In this document: positions 50,059-61,215 of the stretch, one piece after another
Numbering within the stretch: position 1 is the stretch's first letter
Layout of the letters: each line of letters starts with the position of its first letter
Origin: Rana temporaria
Taxonomy: Eukaryota; Chordata; Amphibia; Anura; Ranidae
Length of the DNA stretch: 64,000 bases
Reading direction: 5' to 3'
NCBI RefSeq assembly: GCF_905171775.1
Contig: NC_053494.1
Location: forward strand, 194,773,044-194,837,043
Notes under the pieces: generated by a model
The model's input: only the letters and a program-made list of their open reading frames with translations
What the model was told of the DNA's origin: nothing
Database searches by the model: none
Made by a program: the position numbers and the translations under genes

Positions 50059-50989
50059 TGGGAAATGATGATTTTTTTTTTTTTATTCTAGATTGCAAAA
50101 ATAAAAATAAACCAAAAACACAATTAAAAAAAGCCTCAGCATTTACATTGATAGAATATGTTGTTTAAAAAGTAGTACCTATATATAAATACAAACACAG
50201 TGTCTCTTGTTTAGAAAATGCTGGCCAGCTTGGCCCCATTGGTTGGTTTTAGCTAACATTTTTTTTATACATGCCGCCCCTTTGGTTACATTGCAGGAAA
50301 TAATAGAAATGTACAACCATACACAATTATTACAAATGACAGCATTCATCAAGGCACTATTGCATGTGTAGATATCCTGCCCCTCAGCATTGATTACATG
50401 AAAGAAACTTCCTAATGACCTCTGTCCAACCAACACAGAACAATACTTGGCCTGATCTGAATACACCCTACATAATTGATAATGAGTCACAGCATTTTTG
50501 ACCTCTCTATTTTGTGATGTCTACAAAAGCATTTGGGTACGAAAATCACATTCTGGTATCCAAGAGACATAATAGCTTAATAAAACTGTGCAACCAACAG
50601 ACCAAACCCCCATCCCATGGCTCTACATTTTAGAGCCCGCTGCTGATCCCATGTTTAAATTTCTTACCTGCCTCTCTCAAAATCCTCGTTTGTTACGCTC
50701 GCTGAATTAACACGTAACCTACGTAATTACGTCAAGCGCCTTTTATCCACTCCGCGTATGTATGAAACGCCGCCCTCGTCACCTTTGCCATGCCCCTAAT
50801 CAATTTAAAAAGTAAATATGGCGTTAACTGTGTAGGTTCTGGAATCGCGCGAATATTCTCCGCGTAACCTACGTCAATACGTTGTTGGCATTCGCGACAC
50901 TCCGCATATGCAAGAATCCCCGCCCTCATCTCCGCCCCTGACGGGACATTTCCTCGTTTCCACGCCCCTAATCTCTGTGGGAAGGAAAG
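50059..50989. promoter_or_regulatory. Shared divergent promoter of MADF and Myb/SANT genes, left copy
   Basis: Between the two start codons lies CpG-rich DNA with two direct repeats of about 90-110 bp (50711-50801 and 50861-50973: CGTAACCTACGT...ACTCCGC.TATG...CCCCTAATC). A splice donor on the minus strand (CAG|GTAAG at about 50667) marks a likely MADF leader exon. The MADF TATA is altered here to GATAAAAGG (rc of 50739-50747). Confidence 0.6.
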
Positions 50990-52756
50990 ATGGCGATGTC
51001 ACACGAGCGGGCACGGAGCTCTCATGGCGCAAGTGAAGGGACAGAGGCAGGACCGTCCCGATCCAGGCCTAAAAGATATAAAGCCACTAATATGGCGTTT
51101 GAAGAAATGGTGGAGTTGGTTTACATCATGAGGAGGAAGGATTATGATGGTGAATGTGGGCCCTACAAAACACCGAACCGTAGAAAGTCACACATAATGG
51201 ACAAGGTGGCAAGGAGAATGAGGAGAATGTTTGGTGTCACCAGGTCAAAGGAGCAACTCCGGAAGCGTTGGTCCGATTTAAAATTGAGGGAGCCACATCA
51301 CATGAAGAAGATACTCAAAATTCTGCGTAAAAGTAAGTCCATATTATTTAAGTGGGGGGGGAATGTCTGCAATAATGTGTTGACATGTATTTTTTCACAT
51401 CTGCCTCCTTGGCCTGCTTGTACTTTTGAACACGTGTAGATACTGTATTGTGTTTATGTCAAATAACAACCCTTACCAAATTTCGTGAAATAGTAAACAC
51501 GCGTAATATGACATTGTTTTGCTAAAATGTGACGTTACTCCAGGAACAACACACCTGGACATGGCTGACTGGCCCCAAACTTGGTTTTCCAACATTGTTG
51601 AATAGCAAAATCACAGAAATTAAATTGAGTGCATGTGACAGGCAAACAAGATTCATTCTCCAAAATGCAAATAAAGCTGATGTTTTAACATCTGGAAATG
51701 CAAAGCACCTGTGTCTCAATAATCAAAGTATATTTATTTGGAGGGTCGACGAGAATTAATGTTTTGGGGGGACATCCATGTGTGTCACTTCTTTGCAAAA
51801 AAGGGGCAGGATCAGAGCTTGGCCTCGAACTACGCCAAAAATGGAGGATTGCTGAAAGAATAAACAAACAAAAATCATCATAAATGTATCGTCTATGCAA
51901 TGTGTGCGATTTATGATATCCAATATCTGTGTGCTGATGAGTATACCTTTTGTTTTTCCTTATTTCTTATAGGGGAAAGAAGACGCCAGCAATTGGAGGA
52001 GGCAGAGAGGGCCAGACACCCACAAAATCAAACACCTCCACATGTTGAGCAGGAGGAGGCTGGGGAAGGAAGAGAGGAGGATGTGGAAGGAGAAGAGGAT
52101 GTGGAAGGAGAAGAGGATGTGGAAGGAGAAGAGGATGTGGAAGGAGAAGAGGATGTGGAAGGAGAGGAGGAAGGAAGAAAGGAGGAAGGAAGAGAGGAGG
52201 AAGAAGTCATTTTGGACTTAGAATTTATAGCAGATGAAGGGCAAGTGGCGGAAGAACAATTTGGCGAATTGAAAGAAGGTGGATTGATGGATGAAGGAGG
52301 AGTCGAAGATGATGGGGAGGTGGTGGAAGAAGGAGGAGTGATAGAAGATGATGGGGAGGTGGTGGAAGAAGGAGGAGTGATAGAAGATGAAGAAATTGGG
52401 GATGTGGAAATTATCAGGCCATCAGGTCAGTGTCACCCCTATATTAATAGGGCCAAACATATGCAGATAGGCTGGAAACTATTTACATATTTTGAATGCC
52501 AATTTGTTTCTTTTTAGGGGATGAAGATGGTGTAGCACATTTTTCACGTGCAAGTGCTTCTATAATTGTACAGCAAGTAATGGAGTGCAGCACGGAAATG
52601 GACAATATGCGGGAAAGGATGCTAGTCATGGAGCAGAATGTGCGAAATGTCATTTCAGAGTGTAGCACGGAAATGGACAACATGCGCCAAAGGATGCTAG
52701 TCATCGAACAGAATTACAAAAATATCATTGACATGATGGGCCGTGTCAAAGACTGA
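50990..52756 (+). CDS. Myb/SANT-like protein with acidic repeats and coiled coil, left copy
   Basis: Three exons: 50990-51332, 51973-52425, 52518-52756 (GT-AG introns; donors AAAA|GTAAGT and CAG|GTCAGT, acceptors TTATAG|GGG and TTTTAG|GGG; frame is preserved). Product 344 aa. Residues about 34-112 form a Myb/SANT-like (trihelix-type) domain (YIMRRKDYDGECGPYK, VTRSKEQLRKRWSDLKL). The middle is highly acidic, with five EEDVEG units and two VEDDGEVVEEGGVIEDD-type units. The tail has two CSTEMDNMR.RMLV.EQN repeats predicted to form a coiled coil, probably for dimerisation. Myb-like partners recruit Harbinger transposase to DNA in known systems; the same role is inferred here. Confidence 0.85.
52081..52176 (+). 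repeat. 18-bp coding minisatellite (EEDVEG)
   Basis: GAGGATGTGGAAGGAGAA is repeated five times in the left copy (four in the right copy at about 60055-60135). The copy-number change keeps the reading frame. Confidence 0.9.
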
Positions 52757-52823
52757 ACCACAGAAGCCCATCCCCCGCCCATCCCCCGCCCACAAAACCC
52801 TTTTTAATTTTTGTACTTTATAA

Positions 52824-53075
52824 TACGCCAAAATTTCTAAATGCACACACAGTGTGCCAATATGTGCTATCTGCCATCACAGACTATCTATTGTCTGTGC
52901 TTTGTGGGTACAAACCCCTCCTCGATCCTCAAGTAGTTGAGAGGAAGGGTTTGCTCCCACAAAACACAGACATTGATCACCCATGATGTCAGATAGCACA
53001 TGTGGCCATTTGTCTGTTTAACCAATGACATTTGGCGATTTTTCACTGAATGTGTGCATTTAGAAATTTTGGCGT
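52824..53075. repeat. ~250-bp imperfect palindrome between convergent genes, left copy
   Basis: ACGCCAAAATTTCTAAATGC at one end and GCATTTAGAAATTTTGGCGT at the other, with complementary interior blocks (CACATGTGCTATCTGACATC, CAAACCCCTCCTC / GAGGAAGGGTTTG). It lies between the 3' ends of the Myb/SANT and transposase genes. It may be an old nested MITE or a structural element. Confidence 0.8.
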
Positions 53076-53199
53076 GTTCCAGTGTGAAAGCACACCATCC
53101 ATGACTGACTGCTGTTCTTTTTTTTAATTTTTGTTTGGTGTTGATCTTTTTTGGTTTGTAAATGTTTACAGTTTCAGATCACAAAACGAACAAGAAATC

Positions 53200-53498
53200 T
53201 CACCTAAAGAAATAAGTTAACAAATTTTCTTTAAAAAAAAAAAAAAATTTTTGTTGTGTTAAAATCTTGTTGAAAAAATTATACACAAACAAATACAAAG
53301 CCAAAAAATGTTTTGTATAAAAACAATACCCAAACATTTCTAAATGTAAATAAATGTCTTCGAAACAAATACCAAAAAAATATAAAAAAATAAAAAATAC
53401 CCTAAAAAATTTCAACATAAATTAGTCTGGGTTATTGAAAACCAAACTAAATAAGAACTTTAATTTTGAACCAAAGTCTAAAAAAATTATGTTTAGAA

Positions 53499-53566
<68 letters not shown>
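53200..53566. repeat. A/T-rich expansion with (TA)n, left arm only
   Basis: Includes a (TA)n tract at 53504-53566 and preceding A/T-rich sequence that is shorter and lacks the TA run in the right arm (about 58925-59010). Confidence 0.85.
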
Positions 53567-53568
<2 letters not shown>

Positions 53569-54062
53569 ATATCTATCTCTAGAGATAGATATATAGGAGA
53601 CAAGCCCAAAAATTCTTGCGTATAGTTTCAGTGAAATTATTCTTACATTGTGTTTCGATCAGTATTATTGCTAATCACTGTCAATAAAGACAAAAAAATA
53701 AATAATTCAAAGCCAATATTTTGTACCAAAAATTTGCAGGAAATGTTTTCAGCCAAAAAATACACATTTCTTGTTACAAAATGACTAAAATAAAAAAATT
53801 TAATTGTGACATCAAAAGCAGAAAAATGAGTGGCTTCTTATTTCTAGACTGAATACCCAGTTAGTAGATGAGTGAATAATGTGCAAATGTGGTTAGTTAA
53901 TACATCTGAGTAAGTAAATCTGGCACTAGAAGTGCACTATTTTTGGAGAGAACCTGGAAGACAGAAAAATAGAGAAAAAGCAGTAATGACAAACAACTGT
54001 ATAAAGTCCAATGGTCTAATTATTTATTAGTTGTGAGAATATTCCTTTCTTTGGGGGCCGAA

Positions 54063-55774
54063 TTAGAAAGAAATATGATCTGGCATAGCAATGGCCCCCC
54101 GACCCATGAAGTACTCAACATATTTGTCGCGTACCTCACGAGCAGATTGGGGGGCCAAGCCAGCGCGACCAGTGTCCAGGCCAGGAATGTTCTCTGAGGG
54201 TAGTCCTGCCTCAGAGCCCATGGAGGCTAGGTACGTCTGGGAGTGCCTGCGTAGAAAATTGTGCAAAATGCAGCAGGCAAATATAATGGTGTTCAATTTA
54301 TATTCCGCCAAATGTATCGATGTCAGGAACAGGCGGAACCGGTTGCTGAGGATCCCAAAGGCATTCTCGACTACCCTCCGAGCCCTGGACAACCGAAAAT
54401 TGAACACACTCCTCTCTGAGGTGAGGGTCCTCTGGGGAAAAGGCCGCATTAGGTGAGGTCCAAGGCCGAAAGCCTCGTCCGCTAGGAACACAAACGGAAG
54501 TCCTTCCACATTATCTTCATCTGGTGGCAATGCCAGACCACCAGTTTGGAGACGATCATAGAAATCAGTCCGTGCGAACACTCCCCCATCTGACATCCGG
54601 CCGTTCTTCCCCACGTCCACATATAGAAACTCATACTGTGCCGACACCACCGCCATCAACACGATACTATGATAACCCTTGTAATTATAATAGTAGGACC
54701 CCGAGTGGGGTGGGGGCACAATGCGGACGTGTTTCCCATCTATTGCTCCACCGCAGTTAGGAAAATCCCACCGCTCGGCAAATTGGGAAGCCACAGACTG
54801 CCATTCCTGTGGTGTGGAGGGTAGCTGTGGGGACAAACAAAAAAAGAGATTTAGTACTTTGGCACATAAACATTGCAAACAGAATCCTACAAGCATCCTT
54901 GTGCAACTTTACATTTTTAAAATAGCATTTACAAATTATGAAGGGAGAATTTCGGGGCACAAATATATAGGCCCACTTAATTAATAAGAGACTCCACAGC
55001 CCTCTGATGGGGACAAAAACACTTTGAAGGGGGGGTGGGGGGTGTTTAAACAGTTTTTAGAAAACAAAAAAAAAAAAAAAAAAAGTGGCAAGGTGGGGGT
55101 TGGCCCGAAGATAGCATGCTGGACAGGTTAATATTGGGTTAAATCAAAATATGCAGGTAGGCCAAAATAAAAAGAACATGTAAAAGCTGATATCAACATG
55201 CATAGGGAGAAAAGGGAACGTTAGTTAAACACACAGCATATCTGGGAAATAAAATAAAAAGTTAGTTTGCCACATTATTAAAGACACATTGTGAGGTTAA
55301 AATGAGGAAACTTACCTTCATATACTCCTCGTGCATAACTTTAATGATGGCAGCACACGTGTCCGGTATGATGACCCCAAGCGCCTGCGGAGAGATGCCT
55401 GTCGAGAACTTGAGGTCCTGCAGGCTCCTCCCAGTCGCCAGGTACCGCAACGTGGCAATAAGCCTCTGCTCGGCCGTGATGGCTTGGCGCATCACAGTGT
55501 CCTGCCTCGTGATATAGGGGGACAGAAGTTCCAGCAGACTGTTGAATACGGGGTCCGTCATGCGGAGAAAATTCCTATAGTCATTAGGATTATTCTCCTG
55601 GATTTCCCTAAGCAGAGGCATATGAGAGAACTGGTCACGCTGGCGCAACCAATTCTTGGTCCAGAAACGCCTCCGCCCCCTGTTTCTGGCCAAAGTACTG
55701 GAATAATGAACATATCCAGCAGCCATCCCATAAACAGCACCAACTCGCGAAAATTGACGCTGCTGCTCCATCAT
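54063..55774 (-). CDS. HARBI1-like DDE transposase, left copy
   Basis: Two exons, 55774-55316 and 54824-54063, joined by a phase-0 GT-AG intron of ~490 bp (donor AAG|GTAAG, acceptor CCCCACAG|CTA). Product 406 aa. The N-terminal half has a helix-turn-helix-like region (ITAEQRLIATLRYLATG ... FSTGISPQALG). The catalytic triad fits a DDE nuclease: D182 in GGAIDGKHV, D269 in FLADEAFG, E306 in RRVVENAFGIL (36 residues between the second D and E), so all key residues remain. Family knowledge: PIF/Harbinger transposases cut at the ends and insert at TTA-like targets. It differs from the right copy at three residues by eye. The start is the first ATG (MMEQQRQF). Confidence 0.93.
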
Positions 55775-56093
55775 GGCTTCAAACCGGCCGGCTGGTCAGT
55801 CAAGAACACACTCCAACAGAAAGCACAATCAAATCCAGCGGTACCTGCAAAGAACGCACGACACACAGATACGAACGCACAGTACGAATCTGCAAAGCAG
55901 AACGAACTGCACGCCTGTACCCGAATGCCAACTACGTACCCACAAGCACACGCACTGAACGAGAAAATACTACCTGCTAAAGCCTGGAGACCGAGAAGCG
56001 CGAATCAGCTCTAACCAAACCTTCACTAACACGAGCAAAGCCGTAACTAGCAAAAGCGGAACAGAGGGCGTCGCCATTGACTTTGGCCTTTCC

Positions 56094-56109
56094 CTTTATA
56101 GTGACGTCA
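56094..56109 (-). promoter_or_regulatory. CRE-like site plus TATA box, left transposase
   Basis: On the minus strand TGACGTCA (56109-56102) is followed at once by CTATAAAG (56101-56094), about 325 bp upstream of the start codon. Mirrored in the right copy. Confidence 0.7.
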
Positions 56110-56261
56110 AACGTGGATTACGTGCACGCGTTCAGGTCCGCAGGGAAATATCGTCCGCTGGTGTGTACAAGCCAGCGGGCCAAATGAAAAAACAGCCTTG
56201 TACGCCGGAAACAGCCCGTCGGACATTTCGAGCGAACATGTTTGGTCGTGAGTACTCGGCC

Positions 56262-56264
56262 TTA
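56262..56264. other. Shared TTA between head-to-head elements
   Basis: CTCGGCC|TTA|GGCCGAG: the outer ends of the two elements abut a single TTA, which serves as target duplication for both. Confidence 0.9.
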
Positions 56265-56416
56265 GGCCGAGTACTCACGAGCAAACATGTCCGTTCGAAA
56301 TGTCCGACGGGCTGTTTCCGGCGTACAAGGCTGTTTTTTCATTTGGCCCGCTGGCTTGTACACACCAGCGGACGATATTTCCCTGCGGACCTGAACGCGT
56401 GCACGTAATCCACGTT

Positions 56417-56432
56417 TGACGTCACTATAAAG
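56417..56432 (+). promoter_or_regulatory. CRE-like site plus TATA box, right transposase
   Basis: TGACGTCA at 56417-56424 directly followed by CTATAAAG at 56425-56432, 320 bp upstream of the start codon. The equivalent block is present, with changes, in the MITE at 38729. Confidence 0.7.
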
Positions 56433-56751
56433 GGAAAGGCCAAAGTCAATGGCGACGCCCTCTGTTCCGCTTTTGCTAGTTACGGCTTTGCTCGTGTTAG
56501 TGAAGGTTTGGTTAGAGCTGATTCGCGCTTCTCGGTCTCCAGGCTTTAGCAGGTAGTATTTTCTCGTTCAGTGCGTGTGCTTGTGGGTACGTAGTTGGCA
56601 TTCGGGTACAGGCGTGCAGTTCGTTCTGCTTAGCAGATTCGTACTGTGCGTTCGTATCTGTGTGTCGTGCGTTCTTTGCAGGTACCACTGGATTTGATTG
56701 TGCTTTCTGTTGGAGTGTGTTCTTGACTGACCAGCCGGCCGGTTTGAAGCC

Positions 56752-58462
56752 ATGATGGAGCAGCAGCGTCAATTTTCGCGAGTTGGTGCTGTTTATGGGA
56801 TGGCTGCTGGATATGTTCATTATTCCAGTACTTTGGCCAGAAACAGGGGGCGGAGGCGTTTCTGGACCAAGAATTGGTTGCGCCAGCGTGACCAGTTCTC
56901 ACATATGCCTCTGCTTAGGGAAATCCAGGAGAATAATCCTAATGACTATAGGAATTTTCTCCGCATGACGGACCCCGTATTCAACAGTCTGCTGGATCTT
57001 CTGTCCCCCTATATCACGAGGCAGGACACTGTGATGCGCCAAGCCATCACGGCCGAGCAGAGGCTTATTGCCACGTTGCGGTACCTGGCGACTGGGAGGA
57101 GCCTGCAGGACCTCAAGTTCTCGACAGGCATCTCTCCGCAGGCGCTTGGGGTCATCATACCGGACACGTGTGCTGCCATCATTAAAGTTATGCACGAGGA
57201 GTATATGAAGGTAAGTTTCCTCATTTTAACCTCACAATGTGTCTTTAATAATGTGGCAAACTAACTTTTGATTTTATTTCCCAGATATGCTGTGTGTTTA
57301 ACTAACGTTCCCTTTTCTCACTATGCATGTTGATATCAGCTTTTACATGTTCTTTTTATTTTGGCCTACCTGCATATTTTGATCTTACCCAATATTAACC
57401 TGTCCAGCATGCTATCTTCGGGCCAACCCCCACCATGCCACTTTATTTTAATTTTTTTGGTTTTCTAAAAACAGTTTAAACACCCCCCACCCCCCCTTCA
57501 AAGTGTTTTTGTCCCCATCAGAGGGCTGTGGAGTCTGTTATTAATTAAGTGGCCCTATATATTTGTGCCCCGAAATTCTCCCTTCAAAATTTGCAAATGC
57601 TATTTAAAAATTGTAAAGTTGCACAAGGATGCTTGTAGGATTATGTTTGCAATGTTTATGTGCCAAAGTACTAAATCTCTTTTTTTGTTTGTCCCCACAG
57701 CTACCCTCCACACCACAGGAATGGCAGTCTGTGGCTTCCCAATTTGCCGAGCGGTGGGATTTTCCTAACTGCGGTGGAGCAATAGATGGGAAACACGTCC
57801 GCATTGTGCCCCCACCCCACTCGGGGTCCTACTATTATAATTACAAGGGTTATCATAGTATAGTGTTGATGGCGGTGGTGTCGGCACAGTATGAGTTTCT
57901 CTATGTGGACGTGGGGAAGAACGGCCGGATGTCAGATGGGGGAGTGTTCGCACGGACTGATTTCTATGATCGTCTCCAAACTGGTGGTCTGGCATTGCCA
58001 CCAGATGAAGATAATGTGGAAGGACTTCCGTTTGTGTTCCTAGCGGACGAGGCTTTTGGCCTTGGACCTCACCTAATGCGGCCTTTTCCCCAGAGGACCC
58101 TCACCTCAGAGAGGAGTGTGTTTAATTTTCGGTTGTCCAGGGCTCGGAGGGTAGTCGAGAATGCCTTTGGGATCCTCAGCAACCGGTTCCGCCTGTTCCT
58201 GACATCGATACATTTGGCGGAATATAAATTGAACACCGTTATATTTGCCTGCTGCATTTTGCACAATTTTCTACGCAGGCACTCCCAGACGTACCTAGCC
58301 CCCATGGGCTCTGAGGCAGGACTACCCTCAGAGAACATTCCTGGCCTGGACACTGGTCGCGCTGGCTTGGCCCCCCAATCTGCTCGTGAGGTACGCGACA
58401 AATATGTTGAGTACTTCATGGGTCGGGGGGCCATTGCTATGCCAGATCATATTTCTTTCTAA
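56752..58462 (+). CDS. HARBI1-like DDE transposase, right copy
   Basis: Exons 56752-57210 and 57701-58462 (phase-0 GT-AG intron, acceptor GTCCCCACAG). Product 406 aa, all DDE residues intact (D182, D269, E306). Three residue differences from the left copy by eye: E/D in FNSLL(E/D)LLSP, I/V in LNT(I/V)IFACC, S/P in YLA(S/P)MGSE. An AATAAA signal lies at 58498-58503, soon after the stop codon. The divergent partner gene on the left arm starts 977 bp away across the palindrome centre. Both copies could be active. Confidence 0.93.
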
Positions 58463-59147
58463 TTCGGCCCCCAAAAGAAAGGAATATTCTCACAACTAAT
58501 AAATAATTAGACCATTGGACTTTATACAGTTGTTTGTCATTACTGCTTTTTCTCTATTTTTCTGTCTTCCAGGTTATCTCCAAAAATAGTGCACTTCTAG
58601 TGCCACATTTACTTACTCAGATGTATTAACTAACCACATTTGCACATTATTCACTCATCTACAAACTGGGTATTCAGTCTATAAATAAGAAGCCACTCTT
58701 TTTTCTGCTTTTGATGTCTCATTTATTTTTTTTATTTTAGTCATTTTTTAACAAGAAATGTGTATTTTTAGGCAGAACACATTTCCTGCAAATTCTGGAG
58801 ACAAAATATTGGCTTTTAATTATTTATTTTTTGGTCTTTATTGACAGTGATTATCAATAATAATGATCGAAACACAATGTAACAATAATTTCACTGAAAC
58901 TATACGCAAGAATTTTTGGGCTTGTCATTTGTTTGTGTCTAATTTTTTAAACAAGATTTTAACACAACACAAAAATTTTTTTGTTTTTTTCTAAAATTAG
59001 TTAACTTCTTTCTTTAGGTGAGATTTATTGTTCGTTTTGTGATCTGAAACTGGAAACATTTACAAACCAAAAAAGATCAACACCAAACAAAAATTTAAAA
59101 AAAGAACAGCAGTCAGTCATATGGATGGTGTGCTTTCACACTGGAAC

Positions 59148-59398
59148 ACGCCAAAATTTCTAAATGCACACATTCAGTGAAAACTCGCCAAATGTCATTG
59201 GTTAAACAGACAAATGGCCACATGTGCTATCTGACATCATGGGTGATCAATGTCTGTGTTTTGTGGGAGCAAACCCTTCCTCTCAACTAGTTGAGGATCG
59301 AGGAGGGGTTTGTACCCACAAAGCACAGACAATAGATAGTCTGTGATGGCAGATAGCACATATTGGCACACTGTGTGTGCATTTAGAAATTTTGGCGT
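59148..59398. repeat. ~250-bp imperfect palindrome between convergent genes, right copy
   Basis: Mirror of 52824-53075 with the same ACGCCAAAATTTC ends and complementary interior. Its presence in both copies shows it was in the element before they separated. Confidence 0.8.
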
Positions 59399-59466
59399 AT
59401 TATAAAGTACAAAAATTAAAAAGGGTTTTGTGGGCGGGGGATGGGCGGGGGATGGGCTTCTGTGGT

Positions 59467-61215
59467 TCAGTCTTTGACACGGCCCATCATGTCCATGATA
59501 TTTTTGTAATTTTGGTTGATGACTAGCATCCTTTGTCGCATGTTCTCCATTTCCGTGCTACACTCAGAAATGACATTTCGCACATTCTGCTCCATGACTA
59601 GCATCCTTTCCTGCATAATGTCCATTTCCGTGCTGCACTCCATTAGTTGCTGTACAATGATAGAAGCACTTGCACGTGAAAAATGTGCTACTCCATCTTG
59701 ATCCCCTAAAAAGAAACAAATTGGCATTCAAAATATGTAAATAATTTCCAGCCTATCTGCATATGTTTGGCCCTATTAATATAGGGGTGACACTGACCTG
59801 ATGGCCTGATAATTTCCACATCCCCAATTTCTTCATCTTCTATCACTCCTCCTTCTTCCACCACCTCCCCATCATCTTCTATCACTCCTCCTTCTTCCAC
59901 CACCTCCCCATCATCTTCGACTCCTCCTTCATCCATCAATCCACCTTCTTGCAATTCGCCAAATTGTTCTTCCGCCACTTGCCCTTCATCTGATATAAAT
60001 TCTAAGTCCAAAATAACTTCTTCCTCCTCTCTTCCTTCCTCCTTTCTTCCTTCCTCTTCTCCTTCCACATCCTCTTCTCCTTCCACATCCTCTTCTCCTT
60101 CCACATCCTCTTCTCCTTCCACATCCTCCTCTCTTCCTTCCCCAGCCTCCTCCTGCTCAACATGTGGAGGTGTTTGATTTTCCGGGTGTCTGGCCCTCTC
60201 TGCCTCCTCCAATTGCTGGCGTCTTCTTTCCCCTATAAGAAATAATAAAAAACAAAAGGGATACTCATCAGCACACAGATATTGGATATCATAAATCGCA
60301 CACATTGCATAGACGATACATTTATGATGATTTTTGGTTGTTTTTTCTTTCAGCAATCCTCCATTTTTGGCGTAGTTCTAGGCCAAGCTCAGATCCTGCC
60401 CCTTTTTTGCAAAGAAGTGACACACATGGATGTCCCCCCAAAACATTAATTCTCGTCGACCCTCCAAATAAATATACTTTGATTTTTGAGACACAGGTGC
60501 TTTGCATTTCAAGATGTTAAAACATCAGCTTTATTTGCATTTTGGAGAATGAATCTTGTTTGCCTGTCACATTCACTCAATTTAATTTCTGTGATTTTGC
60601 TAGTCAACAATGTTGGAAAACCAAGTTTGGGGCCAGTCAGCCATGTCCAGGTGTGTTGTTCCTGGAGTAACGTCACATTTTTGCGAAACAATGTCATATT
60701 ACGCGTGTTTACTATTTAACCAAATTTGTTTAAGGTTGTTATTTGACATAAACACAATACAGTATCTACACATGTTCAAAAGTAAAAGCAGGCCAAGGAG
60801 GCAGATGTGAAAAAATACATGTCAACACATTATTGCAGACATTCCCCCCCCCCTTAAATAATATGGACTTACTTTTACGCAGAATTTTGAGGATCTTCTT
60901 CATGTGATGTGGCTCCCTCAATTTTAAATCGGACCAACGCTTCCGTAGTTGCTCCTTTGACCTGGTGACACCAAACATTCTCCTCATTCTCCTTGCCACC
61001 TTGTCCATTATGTGTGACTTCCTACGGTTCGGTGTTTTGTAGGGCCCACATTCACCATCATAATCCTTCCTCCTCATGATGTAAACCAACTCCACCATTT
61101 CTTCGAACGCCATATTAGTGGCTTTATATCTTTTAGGCCTGGATCGGGACGGTCCAGCCTCTGTCCCTTCACTTGCGCCATGAGAGCTCCGTGCCCGCTC
61201 GTGTGACATCGCCAT
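59467..61215 (-). CDS. Myb/SANT-like protein with acidic repeats and coiled coil, right copy
   Basis: Exons 61215-60873, 60232-59798 and 59705-59467, same intron phases as the left copy. Product 338 aa: six residues shorter because it has four EEDVEG units instead of five. The Myb/SANT-like domain (residues about 34-112) is identical to the left copy by eye. The coiled-coil tail retains both CSTEM(D/E)-type repeats, with a few substitutions (NM/IM, RER/QER). No stops or frameshifts. Convergent with the transposase gene and divergent from MADF. Function as a DNA-binding transposase partner is inferred. Confidence 0.85.

Larger units (their letters stand above)
47734..56261 (-). mobile_element. 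Three-gene Harbinger transposon, left copy (complete)
   Basis: An ~8.5-kb DNA transposon bounded by TTA at 47731-47733 and 56262-56264. The ends GGCCCCATACTCACGACCAA and (inverse) GGCCGAGTACTCACGACCAA match over about 26 bp with three differences. From its right end inward it carries a transposase gene (minus strand), a Myb/SANT-like gene (plus strand) and a MADF gene (minus strand), all intact. TTA target duplications and the DDE transposase place it in the PIF/Harbinger superfamily. It is inverted relative to the copy at 56265 and nearly identical to it. Confidence 0.93.

Noticed and set aside
52028..52210. Minus-strand Ser/Pro-rich frame
   Set aside because: Shadow of the acidic repeat in the Myb/SANT gene.
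54091..54456. 121-aa plus-strand frame inside the transposase (and its mirror at 58069-58434)
   Set aside because: Antisense shadow of the conserved transposase exon.
54063..58462. Transposase genes as domesticated host HARBI1-like genes
   Set aside because: Terminal inverted repeats, TTA duplications and a second near-identical copy show they are still part of transposons.
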